A DNA stretch of 64,000 nt from a secondary endosymbiont of Ctenarytaina eucalypti (GCF_000287335.1 NC_018419.1:558001-622000), one strand, 5' to 3'; positions 23,541 through 37,626 are shown, counted from the stretch's first letter. The notes: a model not told the origin generated them from the letters alone. Numbers and translations are program-made.

Positions 23541-25504
23541 GCGGTCTCCTGATTCTCGATTAGAATTGCAACACTATTATTAATCATTCATAGCAAAAAG
23601 GGAATGTATTATATCTCTAACAAGAGGTAATACGTGATTTGCTTTAATTATCATTATAAATGAAATGACGGCTGAAAAATCTATCTATCTCTCTTGCTCT
23701 GGTGCACTAACAACACCGTCTTGTGTGTGATCGTAACCCAGATGTCATGGCAGTAACAGATAGTCATATACAGTTTTTTTTGAGTAATGTGAGATGCTGC
23801 TATGCAGTTTTATTAGAAAATATTTGTTATCTAGATGTGCTGTGTTTTTTTGATACAATACTTTTTACTGATTTATTGTAAATAAAGTTTTTATAATCTT
23901 TTCGCGCAGCCGAGAGCGGTTATTCAAAATAGTTGCTCATAATGAATTAATGATTTGCTATTCTAAAAATAGACTATAGTAAAGCTTAATGTGATATAAC
24001 ATTTTTGTTAGTAACACATAAGGCCTGCGATCTCGAATTTCTTAAGCATCTAATTTCAAATGTGATTTTTTACTTTGTTTTTAAAAAATCATACCTCTAG
24101 TTGCGTTATGAATATGACGAGCCAGTTGTTTAGTGCGTGATCATTGATATGGCACTTAATGGCCTGAGGTGCTAGCATTCTCTCTAATGCATGTAGGTTT
24201 TTCGGAGGTCTTTGCTAGAATTCATTGATGGTACTCTTGGGCTTATTAAGATTACACTATAAATCTCCCGATTTTGTTCTTTTCTCAGACGACGAAAAGG
24301 AGGGGTTGAAAACATAATAAGCATCCGCGCGTAGTGAAATTACTCATTAAATCATGAGATCACTCATAGCATCGGATTTAAATTTATTAATAATCGGGCA
24401 TAAAATTTTGGTAACCGGATATTGAAAAGTACAGAGTAGAACGTAAACGCTATCTAGCAGTAGATGGTCTGGTACATTAAACGCTCCCTGTATCGGCTCA
24501 GAAAAAAGCAGCACCATTGCATACACACACTCTGCCGGAGTTAACAATATGAATCCGCAGCCCCCTGAAACATCAGGGATGCCATTGACTAATAGTATTG
24601 ACAATACATTTTACTGTCATAAAGATTAGCTGAAAAGACAATAGAATTAATTATCACTCAGCTGCCGGGTGCGCAATATTCACCACATACATAACGATAT
24701 GTGCATCCATTTTCTTGAAAATCAAGATTGGATCAGCAGTCATGATGTTTGGGATAAGAGATTAGATTATCGCCGGAACTTATTAGCTGAAACAACTAAT
24801 GCCCAGTTGATAATATGCTCACAGCATCATCTGAATCTGAGTCACTATTATACCTTAGGGGGAGGTGCTGATCACACTAGTCAAAGTGCTTAACCGCATT
24901 TACTGATGAGAGAAAATGCCGAAAACCATGCGATGCGGACGGAAAAATATTGCCCTACAATCAGACTATGCGTCACATCGTTTGGTTTATACAAGAAACT
25001 AACGACATGACTTAAAATGGTCACCGTTTATCTACGACTAGAAAAACATACTGATGCCTATAAATCAATATCGCTACTACCACGAAGCTTGCGCTGCATA
25101 TCATGTTTTAGGATCTTCTCACCAAAAGGTTCTATTCATATGCCTTGCTCTATAGATGTGTAGCATCATAGGTATGCTGTGAATCTTTGGTAGCAGCAAA
25201 TAGAGCGTTTTCTAGTGTCAACTAGCCGCATGCCGGGCCGTCAATCCTGGCTTTACTGCTGACTCACAGGCTATTAGTGAGTAAACTTTGGTTTTTATCA
25301 AACGCACTTTCTAGTTTTTAACTATCATTTCTCATGCATCAAAGCTGTTTGACGTGCCAGCCATCTATCCATTGCTTACCTGATACCCATTGTGTTTTGC
25401 CGTCAATGGTGTTTCATAACGAGTACGCATGCCCGGTTGCTATTACATTTTTGCAACGAGATAATTATTATCTACCGCACGCCTGCTAGGATGCCTGCGA
25501 CACG
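23541..25504. other. Eroded intergenic region between pyrD and ygfZ
   Basis: About 2 kb without a recognisable gene. Frames of 70-85 codons at 24347-24604 (minus) and 24669-24893 (plus) show no family resemblance and are probably chance. Confidence 0.55.
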
Positions 25505-26491
25505 TCACTCCCTAATAACGTACGGTAACGGCTGCACGGCTAAGACACTACCGATGTCTTCACGCACACGTAATAAGCTGTCGAGCGCTAAATCTTTCTT
25601 CAGTACCGCCTGCACCCAGATACTTCTTTCGCCCAACTGACAGGCCGCCAGTACCGTACCAGTCCGCCGCCAATGATCCCTCATTTTGATCTCTAAATCC
25701 TCCCCTGCGGAGGGAAGGTGACTAGCTCTACCTGCTAGCCAGTAGAGAGCACGTTTATTGGCGCCGCGATATTTGGCGCGGGCCACTATTTCTTGCCCCG
25801 AATAGCAGCCTTTGCTAAAGCTGATACCATCTAACGCCTGCGCATTAACTGCTTGCGGAATAAACTGCGTGCTATTGGCGATGTCTATAACTGGATAGCC
25901 CGCTTCAATATCTAACGCTAGCCATTGCCGGCCGTCATCAAACTGGGCTTGACCTGCTAACTTGTGTTGCAGTGTGGCATGCATCTTAGGAGTGGTGACA
26001 AGTAAAAAGCGCGGGGCGGGTAAACTAAAAAAGAGCACCGTAGCATTTTGGTTGTGAGCTACGGGATGCGATGCGTCGGGAACTGTCGTGAAAAGTCTTC
26101 TAAGCACAATGGAGGCCTGAAAGCCCGCTAGGCCCAGCAAGACCTCCTCGTCATCGGTTGATATGGTGGTTTTGGAGAAAACCGCATACTTTTTCAATGC
26201 CGCAAGCTGGTGCTCGCACACGCTACGCCGTTCAATAAACGCCATGCCTGTCCAGTGATGAAAAATACACACATAGCTAAACATTTTACCCTTGGCATCG
26301 CAATGGGCCGCAAAGCTAAAGCGATCAGCGCCTAACGATGCCACATCACAAGTTAGCTGGCCCTGCAAGTATTTTATAGCATCTAAACCATTAATTTTGA
26401 TCAACACCCAATCACGTAGTGACATTAGTGTCAGCGGTAAATTCCTGGACGGCACTGGAAAATGCCGAGGGCATTGGACTTGAGATGACAT
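25505..26491 (-). CDS. ygfZ: tRNA-modifying/folate-dependent iron-sulfur protein YgfZ
   Basis: YgfZ is a folate-binding protein related to the glycine-cleavage T-protein. It supports assembly or repair of certain Fe-S enzymes, including the tRNA methylthiolase MiaB. The 328-residue product aligns throughout with E. coli YgfZ (326). [10 protein letters not shown] and [10 protein letters not shown] lie in the N-terminal part. The diagnostic motif [21 protein letters not shown], with the functional cysteine, lies near residue 230. [10 protein letters not shown] and [10 protein letters not shown] follow in the C-terminal domain. ATG at 26491. The usual divergent partner sdhE is not found. Retention alongside tsaB and tusBCD points to continued tRNA modification. 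Confidence 0.95.
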   Translation of the reverse strand: MSSQVQCPRHFPVPSRNLPLTLMSLRDWVLIKINGLDAIKYLQGQLTCDVASLGADRFSFAAHCDAKGKMFSYVCIFHHWTGMAFIERRSVCEHQLAALKKYAVFSKTTISTDDEEVLLGLAGFQASIVLRRLFTTVPDASHPVAHNQNATVLFFSLPAPRFLLVTTPKMHATLQHKLAGQAQFDDGRQWLALDIEAGYPVIDIANSTQFIPQAVNAQALDGISFSKGCYSGQEIVARAKYRGANKRALYWLAGRASHLPSAGEDLEIKMRDHWRRTGTVLAACQLGERSIWVQAVLKKDLALDSLLRVREDIGSVLAVQPLPYVIRE

Positions 26492-28870
26492 GAAATACTC
26501 TCATTAATGATTTGAAAACAGGCTATTGGCAGAAAATCTAAGGGGCCTTGCAAGCAGCTCTTACTTCCGGTTTTTTTGGCGTATCGGTTATTAACGCAGC
26601 TAAAATCATACGGTAAGTCTTGCGCTCTATCGTTGAATTAAAATGCTCACTTTAGCTAGTGAGCGATAGTGATAAGGCGCTGTATTAATCTAGATGTGAC
26701 TCATCCCGCTCTTGTTCTAGTGTGCATCCAAGAGGTTACGATAATAATATACTAAGTAATATCAAATACTTAAACTCATAAGGATCAAAAACTTTTTCTT
26801 ATTTTTCACTAGAGAAACCTTTTAGTAAGGTGTAAAGTGAGCGTCATCAACCAACAGCCTTCCAGATTTTTTGATACATTCACCGTATCGATTCCGGGAG
26901 AGTTCGTGCATACAGACTAGCTGCGAAAAAAAGTAACTAGGAGTATAATGTTGGTATTATAATAAGTTTAAAAATTGAGTCAACCACACTACTTATTAGT
27001 GGGCTTAGCTAATAAAATAAATACCCCGCGTCATCATTAGTACCGTGGTGATCTCCTGAGATGAGTAAATAACCAGTCACCAACACTGTCTAAAATCAGA
27101 CTTTCTATCTATGAAGCAATGACTGCTGCTTTATTTATTTATGTTGTTACAACACTGGGCTTTTTAAGATCCTAGTTATACTCAGGATAGTTAGTAACTA
27201 TAAACTTTTTACTTTGCTATCAGCCTACCTATAAAATTTATTTAGAGGAGGTAACCCTCTGATTTACTAAATTTTTTATTTTTTTGAAAAGCAAATTCTT
27301 CATAAGCCCTGACCACATCATTTTCTGTCTCAGCGATCAAAAATTCAGAAAAGTAAAAGCATAAAAACTTTTTATTCAAGAATGTTAGGATATGCTTAAA
27401 TAGGTTGCGTAGTAGTCAAGGCCCCTAGACACCTTACGGGATATACATAACTGACAGATTTCTTGAGAAAATAACATTTCTTAGAGCATCGATCTGATTT
27501 TTCTATATTCACTACACGCATGATCTCTATCGTAAAGTAAAAATTTACAGTCACTAACTGCTTTATTTACAACGAGGCGCTAAAGTAGTTGGGTTTTATT
27601 ATACACCTATAAATTACTTAGTAAGTCACTTCTGAAGCAACAGAGAAAACATTTCTTAGACAAAGCCCCCTTGGGTTATAACGCTACTTAGATAAGGCCA
27701 TCCTTACTTGCTAACCCCCCCCCGATGATGAACAAGTGTTTTCCCTTTTCAGGAGGCTTGCTAGGGCATCATCGGCACGATTTTTTAAAAATCTGGAGCT
27801 ACCGATAAGATACACGGAGAATTCTTTGCTGATTCTTCGAGCACTGAAACAGTTAATAACGGCATAAAATGTCAAAAGATGCTATTGTAGTGATGTGGTA
27901 TTAAGGGATCAATCACGCTTGTCGCTTATATGCCGAAGCAGTAGGGTTAGGAGTTTTAGCAAGTGCATGATGCTATAAACATAACCATACGCTTGATAAC
28001 GTAACAGATGCATCCGCATGATACGACAATACCACCTCAAAAGACAGCGGGATGTGGCTAAGATTGCCAAGCCTGGACACAAAAAATCATTTCCAGCACA
28101 AGTGCTTAACGGGGCTTCGCTGTCAGAAAGCTAGAACACCGCTCGCCTAAACGTAACATTAGGTCTGCTAGTGACTAGCTAGTAGCAATTCTGGTTTTTA
28201 AAAAATAGTTTGATTCTCAACTGACCTCTTACAAGATAAGAGGTAAACCGGAGGCCGTAATCACCCCCTCCCCCAATGAAATATCATAGATAAATAGCAT
28301 CATTCATCATTTAGATTTGCTAATATCGGCATATGAAGCATATGCATAAGTGCGTCAATGAATGATTGTCAACTATAGTTTTACCATATAGGTTATAGTT
28401 TGACATGCATGCAGTGATAATCAGCAGATGCATTAATCAAATTGCTATTTTTTAAAAAACCCTATCAGGTTATGCCGGATGTTTCATGATCTCATTCCTG
28501 AGCAACACCTAAATGCCATCTAATATCCTTTTACTGGATGTACAAGATTGCATATAAAGCAGGCCCCTCTGCACGCCAGCGCGGTATGTTTAGACAGTAA
28601 GAGATTAAAGGTTCTTCCGTATATAAAGAGCGTCTCAAGACTTTTTTACGTCGATGCACAAAATAGTACTGCAGCTTGTTGCACTGCGGTGCACATGAAA
28701 GCTGAAAATCAAGACTGATTGGCGCTCACTATTATCGTGTCGTTTTTCACAGTTCAAGCATAGATTGCAACCTGATCCGGAACCTATCTCATGTCCTATT
28801 ACTTTCTGAATGGATGTTGAGCAACCCTTTCCGACACGACGAGGCTCCGCACTTACTTAAAAACCTTAGC
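26492..28870. other. Eroded intergenic region between ygfZ and srmB remnant
   Basis: About 2.4 kb without a recognisable gene. It holds a run of nine C at 27715-27723 and small stems at 26645-26664 and 28225-28243. Nothing else can be supported. Confidence 0.55.
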
Positions 28871-30220
28871 TTACGTCTTATTCAAGCTAGATATGTCGCG
28901 TGCCGCGTTTGGCACTCGCCGTTTCCCAATATTTTTTTCGCGTGAACGTGCTTTATTTTTATCTTTTTCCCGGGGAGTCTGTTTTCCCTTTGCTTTACGC
29001 TTCTCCAGAACTTTTTTCGATGGCTTTCCTGTTATTTTTTCTGATAGTTCACGGGTAGTTGGTCGCAATACAGCAATCGTACGCGCTCTTAACAATTTAT
29101 TAAGAAAACAACTAATTTCACAGGTAATAGCAGATAATCATGCGCTTCCACGAGAGAAATAGCGCAGCCTTTCCTTCCAGCGCGGGCCGTTCTGCCCATC
29201 CGATGCAGATGAGCCTCTGGCGTCGAGGGAAGATCAAAATGAATTACATGACTAATATCGTCGATATCTAGTTTACGATCTGCGATATCTGTCGGGCTAC
29301 CATCACGTTGTATCGGCCACTGGCTATGCCCCCCGTTTGATAGCCTCATTAAGCTCTTAAGCTGAGCAAGTTTCCCTTCCAGATAGCCGTAGGAAATACC
29401 AGCATCGCGTAGCCAGGTTACCAACTCATGCAGCCGTTCACGCTTGCGAACGAAAACGATACTTTTATTGATTTCAGGTTTCTTGAGAAGGTAGAAAACT
29501 AGCGCGGTTTTATGCGATGGGTTGTCAGCCCGACAGAGTACCATTGTTTAATGCTCATCCGTTCGCAGTGTAACGGAGTGACATCGATTTCCACTGGACC
29601 ATCTAGAAGACGTTCGGAAAAATTCTTAACCGTATTACCTATTAAGGCGGCAGAAAATAATAGCGCTTTTTTGCAACATCGAGAGGCTGTAATGATCTTC
29701 TCGACGTCTTGAGCGAAACCTGTACTCAACATAAGATCTGCTTCGTCCAGAATGAGCGTTTCTGCTTATCGACAGTCAAAATTTTTCCGTGATGTCTTGA
29801 ATCAACCAGCCGGGGTTGTAGCCACCACTACATCCTGATTTTTACTGAAAACGTTCATATGATTCATATAGGCGACGCCGCCGGTGATAGTATCAATAAT
29901 CTAGGTTAGTGCGAATGGCCAACTTCTTAGCCTGCTCTTCAACCTGTATTGCCAATTCTCGGGTTGGAGTAACGATCATCACGCGCGGAGGACCAAATAT
30001 TTTTTTTGTCAATCAATAAGATGCTGCAATATCGGCAGTAGATAAGCTGCAGCTTTTCCGGTGCCAGTTAGAGCGCTGGACCCAATACCTTTGGACCTTT
30101 TATAATAGCCGGAATAGCTATAATAGCTTGTATAGCGGTAGGGCAATTGAAGCCTTTCTCTCTCAAGGCGGTCAGTAGGTTTTCGTGTAGATCGAGCTCA
30201 GAAAATTGCATTATAGTCAT
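28871..30220 (-). pseudogene. srmB: srmB pseudogene (DEAD-box RNA helicase)
   Basis: Nearly full-length but broken SrmB, an ATP-dependent RNA helicase for early 50S ribosome assembly. From the ATG at 30220 I read, across several frames: MTIMQFSELDLHENLLTALR, GTGKAAAYLLPILQH, VTPTRELAIQ, NQDVVVATT, ETLILDEADLML, SIVFVRKRERLHELVTWLRD, HRMGRTARAGRKG and KITGKPSKKVLEKRKAK. Total length is 450 codons against 444 in E. coli. Frameshifts and stops occur at several sites, including after a run of eight T at about 29998-30006. The Walker A motif has lost its threonine (GKA for GKT) and motif V is degraded (SPTDIADRKLD). It cannot encode a helicase, though the 3' part remains open for 151 codons. Confidence 0.95.
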
Positions 30221-31691
30221 GAGGTATCTCTGGTAAGACGCGAATTATAGAGGGATCCAGCGCAACCGTAAACTATTTACCCGCCTATGTCATTTCGAAT
30301 AGAACTTTCTATCACATATTGCAAATATATGAGCACATTGCCAAATCGATCACTGCATTCCACTTACTTCAGCTTATTTCGGTTCCTATCTTTCTGGGTA
30401 TGGATCTTTTTTATCTGTAGGGAGTCGTTGAATAAAAACATTATATATCATCAACTCACAACTCAATAAATATTTTTTATTATGTTAAGATACATGCATG
30501 CAGTTAGACCTAATGAGACAATCGTGCACCCAAGATCAAGAATCTTATCTAATAAAATTATAATAGCAGAACAGCATGCCTCTTGATCTTGCAACAAAAC
30601 CTAATATTTAGTTTGAATAGCCCTTCCTTGATCAAGTAGACAGCACATTTTAAAAAATCAAGATCTCCCATAACAATGATTTAACATTTCTCTTTAGAAG
30701 TTTACTAAGAACAGGGGGGCGTTAATCCCGCATTAGACATCAATCCCGCGTAACCTTCGTAGCGAAAAAAGTTTATTTTAATCAACTTATGAAACAGTAC
30801 TGCGCCTGATGCTCAACTTTGAGTGACGCACCGCGCCTAAGGTAGCAAGATGATGAGCTTTAGTTATAAGTCCTGTAAGCGCATCCCTAACAAATAGAAA
30901 AAAATACTGTGCAAGTGAAATATTTTAGTGGGGATGTTTATCTTCTCTGACTGTTCTGTATTTTTATGCAGTCTCATTTCATGCTGACATATTGCAGAGC
31001 TATATCCGTTATCTTCATGCAAAGCATAAAAGCTAACTTTTATCGTCGAACTTTTTGCATGGCACTCTATTGCAACATCGATAGAGCGGATATTGCTGGT
31101 GCTCGATGCGTTACATCTGGCATCCTGCGTAATTATCCTTCGTATCCAAAAACCCTAAAAATTAATGAGATTTTGGCCTAATCAGCGCCACTGGCAACTC
31201 TTACGAGTATTTTAACGAGTCTATAAAATTATGACCCTTTAGTCTGTTAGAGAACATCAGTCTCAAATTAGATAAAAAATCATGCAATGCAACAAAGATT
31301 GAGTCTACGTATTAGTTTTTTTCATGAGGATCCCGCCTAAAAACTGGATACCTCGGAGGCTGACGTAAAGACTTTAGAGATTATGGTACCGCCAAACAGC
31401 ACTGCGTAAATCAAAAAAACTGATCTTTCCCTCTGAAGACCCTCTAACGTGCAATCATCAAGCTATCATTAACAAATAAAACGTTTATTTTCACGATCAT
31501 GACACCGATCTTGAAAGCATGGGGCGCACTATGGTGCGAGTGCGATGAATGTTCATAGACTGCTGCTTTCCTGAGAAGAACAAGGCATCGAAAGGATAAA
31601 GAAGTTCTGAAAAGCGACGGTCCGTAGCTTTGAGTATTAGCGAAAATTGAAAAGTGCGATAGCGACATATTTCGCTAGACTATCCGATAGA
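30221..31691. other. Eroded intergenic region between srmB remnant and tuf
   Basis: About 1.5 kb without a recognisable gene. An 11-base inverted repeat (30531-30541 with 30581-30591) is seen. Frames of 70-75 codons here show no family resemblance. Confidence 0.55.
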
Positions 31692-31730
31692 AAAACATAA
31701 AAGGAAGACTAAAGCTTCCCTTTTATGTTT
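31692..31730 (-). terminator. Intrinsic terminator of tuf / str operon
   Basis: On the minus strand, about 36 bases after the tuf stop, an AACATAAAAGGGAAG arm pairs with CTTCC-TTTTATGTT across a 7-base loop (CTTTAGT region), with one bulged base. The hairpin is followed by TTTTT. It sits where the str operon should end. Confidence 0.8.
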
Positions 31731-31766
31731 CTTGATTAACGACGGCATTGACTTTGTGATATATTT

Positions 31767-33002
<1,236 letters not shown>

Positions 33003-33028
33003 TTAATTGTAACCCGTTTAAAACGTTC

Positions 33029-35134
33029 TTATTTAGCTCTTCGGGTTTCGATAATGGCCTGAGCAACGTTATTCGGTGCTTCATTATACTTCAGGAACTC
33101 CATAGAGTACGAAGCACGCCCTTGAGTCTGTGAACGCAGATCAGTCGCGTAACCGAACATTTGAGACAAAGGGACCTGCGCACGCACGGTTTTACCGGTC
33201 GTGGTGCCTTCCATGCCGTCAATCATACCGCGACGACGGTTTAAGTCGCCAATCACATCACCCATGTATTCTTCGGGCGTTTCAACTTCTACTTTCATGA
33301 TAGGCTCCAGTAGCACTGGTTGTGCCTTTAGAAAACCTTCCTTAAACGCTATGGAGCCGGCGATCTTAAAAGCCATCTCCGAAGAGTCGACTTCATGGTA
33401 AGAACCATCGAAGACAGCTACCCGCACGTCTACAATCGGGTAGCCGGCTAAGACACCACTTTTTAGCTGTTCCTGAACGCCTTTATCCACTGCCGGAAGG
33501 TATTCTTTAGGAACTGCACCTCCGACGATTTCGTTTAAGAACTCGTAAGATTTACCACCAGGCTCCATCGGTTCAAGACGGAGCCATACGTGACCAAACT
33601 GACCGCGACCACCTGACTGGCGAATAAATTTACCTTCTTGTTCTACAGTAGAGCGAATCGTTTCGCGGTAGGCCACCTGCGGCTTACCGACATTGGCTGC
33701 CACTTTGAACTCGCGCCGCATACGATCGACTAGGATTTCAAGGTGCAACTCGCCCATACCGGCGATAATAGTCTGACCAGAGTCTTCATCAGTCCAAACA
33801 CGAAAAGAAGGGTCTTCCTGTGCCAAACGCCCTAGAGCCAGACTCATTTTTTCCTGGTCGGCTTTAGTTTTTGGTTCCAGTGCGACCGAAATAACTGGTT
33901 CCGGAAATTTTATACGTTCAAGAATGATGGGAGCAGACGGATTACATAGAGTATCCCCCGTGGTTACATCTTTTAAACCGATAGCTGCAGCAATATCGCC
34001 AGCGCGCACTTCCTTGATTTCTTCACGTTTATTTGCATGCATCTGTACGATGCGACCGAAACGTTCTCTCTTGTCCTTGACCGAGTTCAGCACCGTGTCA
34101 CCGGAGTTAACTACACCAGAATAGACGCGGAAGAAGATCAGATTTCCGACAAATGGGTCTGTGGCGATTTTGAATGCTAGCGCTGAGAACGGCTCATCAT
34201 CCCTAGCATGGCGTTCAGCGTAATTTTCGTTGTTATCAAGTACAACCTTGATAGAAGCAACATCAGATGGCGATGGTAGGTACTCGATGACAGCATCTAG
34301 CATCGCCTGAACCCCTTTGTTCTTAAACGCAGAACCACAGGTAACTAGAATAATTTCGTTATTCAAAACGCGCCGGCGTAGACCATTTTTGATATCACCT
34401 TCAGTCAGCTCTTCACCACTCAAGTATTTATTCATCAGCTCTTCAGACGCTTCAGCTGCAGCTTCAACCATATGCTGGTGCCACTTATCAGCCAGCTCGA
34501 TCAAATTAGTAGGGATCTCTTCATAAGTAAAACTGACGCCCTGATCTGCTTCGCTCCAGTTGATCGCTTTTTTCTTCACCAGATCAACGATCCCTGTAAA
34601 TTTTTCTTCGGAGCCGATAGCCAGTTGGATTGGAACTGGATTACCAGCCAGACGGCTTTTCAGTTGCTCAACCACGCGCAGGTAGTTAGCGCCCATACGG
34701 TCCATTTTATTAACGAATGCGATACGTGGCACTTTGTATTTATTTGCTTGGCGCCATACGGTTTCAGACTGCGGCTGCACGCCACCTACCGCACAGTAAA
34801 CCATTACAGCACCATCAAGTACACGCATAGAGCGCTCTACTTCGATCGTGAAATCAACATGTCCTGGGGTGTCAATAATGTTAATCCGGTGCGAATCAAA
34901 CTGTTTAGCCATCCCGGACCAGAAACAGGTGGTCGCGGCAGACGTAATGGTGATGCCACGTTCCTGTTCCTGTGCCATCCAGTCCATAGTAGCTGCGCCA
35001 TGATGGACTTCACCAATCTTGTGGTTGACGCCAGTATAAAATAGAATACGTTCAGTGGTGGTTGTTTTACCCGCATCGATGTGTGCACTGATACCAATGT
35101 TACGGTAGCATGCGATGGGTGTTATACGAGCCAT
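33029..35134 (-). CDS. fusA: Elongation factor G
   Basis: EF-G drives ribosomal translocation and, with RRF, ribosome recycling. The 701-residue product (E. coli 704) carries the GTPase motifs AHIDAGKT (17-24), DTPGH (about 88-92) and NKMD (about 142-145), and all five domains. The first two thirds follow E. coli closely. From about residue 470 onward, and especially in domain IV, the protein follows a different pattern ([36 protein letters not shown]) where E. coli has GHVVIDMYPLEPG and a FGSYHDVDSSELAFKLAA pattern. This may be normal in its lineage. It is the third gene of the str operon, between rpsG (94 bp) and tuf (77 bp). Confidence 0.98.
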   Translation of the reverse strand: MARITPIACYRNIGISAHIDAGKTTTTERILFYTGVNHKIGEVHHGAATMDWMAQEQERGITITSAATTCFWSGMAKQFDSHRINIIDTPGHVDFTIEVERSMRVLDGAVMVYCAVGGVQPQSETVWRQANKYKVPRIAFVNKMDRMGANYLRVVEQLKSRLAGNPVPIQLAIGSEEKFTGIVDLVKKKAINWSEADQGVSFTYEEIPTNLIELADKWHQHMVEAAAEASEELMNKYLSGEELTEGDIKNGLRRRVLNNEIILVTCGSAFKNKGVQAMLDAVIEYLPSPSDVASIKVVLDNNENYAERHARDDEPFSALAFKIATDPFVGNLIFFRVYSGVVNSGDTVLNSVKDKRERFGRIVQMHANKREEIKEVRAGDIAAAIGLKDVTTGDTLCNPSAPIILERIKFPEPVISVALEPKTKADQEKMSLALGRLAQEDPSFRVWTDEDSGQTIIAGMGELHLEILVDRMRREFKVAANVGKPQVAYRETIRSTVEQEGKFIRQSGGRGQFGHVWLRLEPMEPGGKSYEFLNEIVGGAVPKEYLPAVDKGVQEQLKSGVLAGYPIVDVRVAVFDGSYHEVDSSEMAFKIAGSIAFKEGFLKAQPVLLEPIMKVEVETPEEYMGDVIGDLNRRRGMIDGMEGTTTGKTVRAQVPLSQMFGYATDLRSQTQGRASYSMEFLKYNEAPNNVAQAIIETRRAK

Positions 35135-35228
35135 TTCAATCCTCGATTACTGGGGTGTTCATTTAGAACCAACCTGGCGCTCACAGCTAATGAGTGTCTG
35201 CCGCATTAGCATGACTACTTAGGCAAGA

Positions 35229-35699
35229 TTACCAGCGGTAGTGGGCGAATGCTTTGTTGGCATCTGCCATACGATGAACCTCTTCACGTTTCTTCACGGC
35301 AGAACCTTTGTTGTCTGCAGCATCGAAAAATTCATTTGCTAAGCGCACAGCCATAGATTTATCACTTCGTTTACGAGCGGCCTCAACTATCCACCTCATT
35401 GCCAGCGCATTGCGGCGAACCGGCCTAACTTCTACTGGCACCTGATAAGTAGAACCACCAACACGGCGCCCTTTAACCTCTACAATCGGGCGAACATTGT
35501 CCAGGGCAATTTCAAAAGCTTCTAAATGGCTCTTTCCTGAACGCTGAGCTAGGGTCTCAAGAGCAGTATAGGCGATTGCTTCTGCGGTAGATTTCTTACC
35601 GTCTACCATTAGTATGTTAACAAATTTAGCTAGAAGTTCGGATCCGAACTTCGGATCCGGCAGGATTTTACGTTGACTAATAACGCGACGACGCGGCAT
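35229..35699 (-). CDS. rpsG: 30S ribosomal protein S7
   Basis: S7 nucleates assembly of the 30S head and binds the 3' domain of 16S rRNA near the exit site; in E. coli it also represses the str operon. The 156-residue protein begins [20 protein letters not shown] and has the conserved [42 protein letters not shown] and [19 protein letters not shown] blocks. It lies between rpsL (95 bp) and fusA (94 bp). Whether the S7 autoregulatory RNA site between rpsL and rpsG is kept was not established. Confidence 0.99.
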   Translation of the reverse strand: MPRRRVISQRKILPDPKFGSELLAKFVNILMVDGKKSTAEAIAYTALETLAQRSGKSHLEAFEIALDNVRPIVEVKGRRVGGSTYQVPVEVRPVRRNALAMRWIVEAARKRSDKSMAVRLANEFFDAADNKGSAVKKREEVHRMADANKAFAHYRW

Positions 35700-35794
35700 G
35701 GAAAGACTCCGTTTCTAATTCAGAATAATTCAAAAACTCTATGAGTTCTTTGACGATATTAATAAAGTTTCTTTCCTTACTAAACGGAACAACA

Positions 35795-36169
<375 letters not shown>

Positions 36170-36304
36170 TTAATAATGCTCCTGAATTTTACTGCGTAAC
36201 CATGTAACGCATGCCCCTCGTGATGCCAATGGTAAAAGTACGAGGAACGAGAATTTTATGACTGACCGGCTGCAAGTGTCAACAAATATACAAATTACTT
36301 TAAC

Positions 36305-36598
36305 TTACCAGGCCATCTGCTGCGACTGCTTTTCAGTCAGACTCACAAAATCGTTATAACTGATAATACCGATATTCGGCGAAAAATGCATTGTCAACCC
36401 TCTGGCAACAATATCGTTTTCAAGTGCATGTAGCGCCAGAGGCGATGAAATCAGGGCGCCTTCGGCTGGTGAACCACGCAGTCCGGCGATCACGCCATCG
36501 GACAGCAGGAGCAGATCATCTCCGGGCCACGCTATACGTAGCAGCGATAGCAGATCACATGCATAGGGAGAATGGCTCAGGGTATACAGCACGGACAT
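36305..36598 (-). CDS. tusB: Sulfurtransferase complex subunit TusB
   Basis: TusB is part of the TusBCD hexamer, which relays sulfur from TusA to TusE and MnmA for 2-thiolation of U34 in tRNA-Lys, -Glu and -Gln. The 97-residue product has the DDLLLLSDGV block and the ending SQQMAW, like the 95-residue E. coli protein (ending SQMAW). The start ATG at 36598 lies 12 bases after the tusC stop. Together with tusC and tusD it forms the first half of the extended str transcript, as in E. coli. Confidence 0.95.
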   Translation of the reverse strand: MSVLYTLSHSPYACDLLSLLRIAWPGDDLLLLSDGVIAGLRGSPAEGALISSPLALHALENDIVARGLTMHFSPNIGIISYNDFVSLTEKQSQQMAW

Positions 36599-36610
36599 CT
36601 CTCTCTAGAG

Positions 36611-36970
36611 TTAAAACGTCAATAGAGTATCGTAGGGTGCCAGATGCTGTCGCCACTGAGCTGCCGATACCGGCTCGGCAGCGAGCACCCAACTAGATCC
36701 GACATCTAAGCCGCGCTCTTCCACCGAATCAGCGCAGAGATAGACTCTATCGATATCATAGATGGACAGAAGACTAAAGGTAGCGATGAAGTCACGCGCT
36801 AGAATTTGCTCTGGCTGCTGCTGCGGCAATAGTAGAAAGACTCCATCGGAGATAAAAAATACGCCGATATTTTCAGCAAGAGCCGAGGTTGCTAAGAGTG
36901 CGTCAAGTCCTTCCCGTCCAGCAGCATCGCCGTGTGGCCCATGCGTGAAAATGAAAGCAATGTGATTCAT
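36611..36970 (-). CDS. tusC: Sulfurtransferase complex subunit TusC
   Basis: TusC is the DsrF-like structural subunit of the TusBCD sulfur relay for tRNA wobble-uridine thiolation. The product is 119 residues, the same as E. coli. The N-terminus [20 protein letters not shown] and the central [17 protein letters not shown] match the family. The gene starts 6 bases after the tusD stop and ends 12 bases before tusB, so the three are clearly co-transcribed. Confidence 0.95.
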   Translation of the reverse strand: MNHIAFIFTHGPHGDAAGREGLDALLATSALAENIGVFFISDGVFLLLPQQQPEQILARDFIATFSLLSIYDIDRVYLCADSVEERGLDVGSSWVLAAEPVSAAQWRQHLAPYDTLLTF

Positions 36971-36976
36971 AGGACC

Positions 36977-37369
36977 TTAAAACTGAATAAAGCGATCACA
37001 ACCGAGCACCGCCTGCGCTAACGTTCCCAGGCCGCTGAGCTCAAAACCTGGTTGAAGATTGTCACTCCCACATTTCAAAAGCGACGCCTGTAAAGCATCA
37101 GTAACGCCGCGCCGCAAAGCTGCAGCCGCACAAACATGCAGGCCCACCCGATACCGATGCGCTAAATCGCACCATGCACGCACTAGATCCATCTCATCGC
37201 TGGCGGGGGCGGTAAGACGATTGGCGTTAGTAACGCCTTCTTGATAAAAAAACACAGTATTGAGGCAGTGACCGCAGGCTAGCAGCGCTAGGGCGAACTG
37301 TAGTGCACTACTAGCGCGCTGATTTCCAAAAGGCGGGCCGGTGACCATGAGGCAGTAATCTAGACTCAC
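36977..37369 (-). CDS. tusD: Sulfurtransferase complex subunit TusD
   Basis: TusD carries the active-site cysteine of the TusBCD relay that passes persulfide sulfur toward MnmA. The cysteine is visible in [12 protein letters not shown] (E. coli [12 protein letters not shown]). Other landmarks are [32 protein letters not shown] and GLGTLAQA. I place the start at the GTG at 37369, giving 130 residues (E. coli 128) with AGGA about nine bases upstream. The frame stays open to a GTG at 37417, but that extension encodes the tail of the decayed yheO and is not tusD. tusC follows after 6 bases. Confidence 0.92.
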   Translation of the reverse strand: MSLDYCLMVTGPPFGNQRASSALQFALALLACGHCLNTVFFYQEGVTNANRLTAPASDEMDLVRAWCDLAHRYRVGLHVCAAAALRRGVTDALQASLLKCGSDNLQPGFELSGLGTLAQAVLGCDRFIQF

Positions 37370-37375
37370 TAATCT

Positions 37376-37626
37376 TATCCTAATCAAAGAAAAAATATAA
37401 ACAAATTGTAGATACACGGTGTATTTAGAAACATTCAGCCTATCAGCAACCGGATTAATAGATCCTGGATCTCAAAACACTCTTGCTCATAAATAGCAAG
37501 CACGATCTGCTGATGTTTGATGTTGTTAGAGACGCTACCATCAACGTTGAGCTTTTTAAAAACATACTTCGGCTCTCTAAGCCACCAGGGCGTTCGCGGA
37601 TGATAAAAACAACACACACTCGTCAT
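37376..37626 (-). pseudogene. yheO: yheO remnant (3' end)
   Basis: YheO is a PAS/HTH-type DNA-binding protein encoded directly upstream of tusD in E. coli. Here only its C-terminal quarter can be read: VSNNIKHQQIVLAIYEQECF matches E. coli VSNNAKNRQIVLNLYEKGIF. After IQDLLIRL the frame shifts by one base to [14 protein letters not shown], matching DRLNISKHTVYLYI. A stop follows in the first frame at 37435. The N-terminal and PAS region is not recognisable upstream. The surviving end lies directly over the tusD leader. Confidence 0.85.

Noticed and set aside
34472-35044. 190-codon plus-strand frame
   Set aside because: Entirely antisense to fusA; a shadow of its codon pattern.
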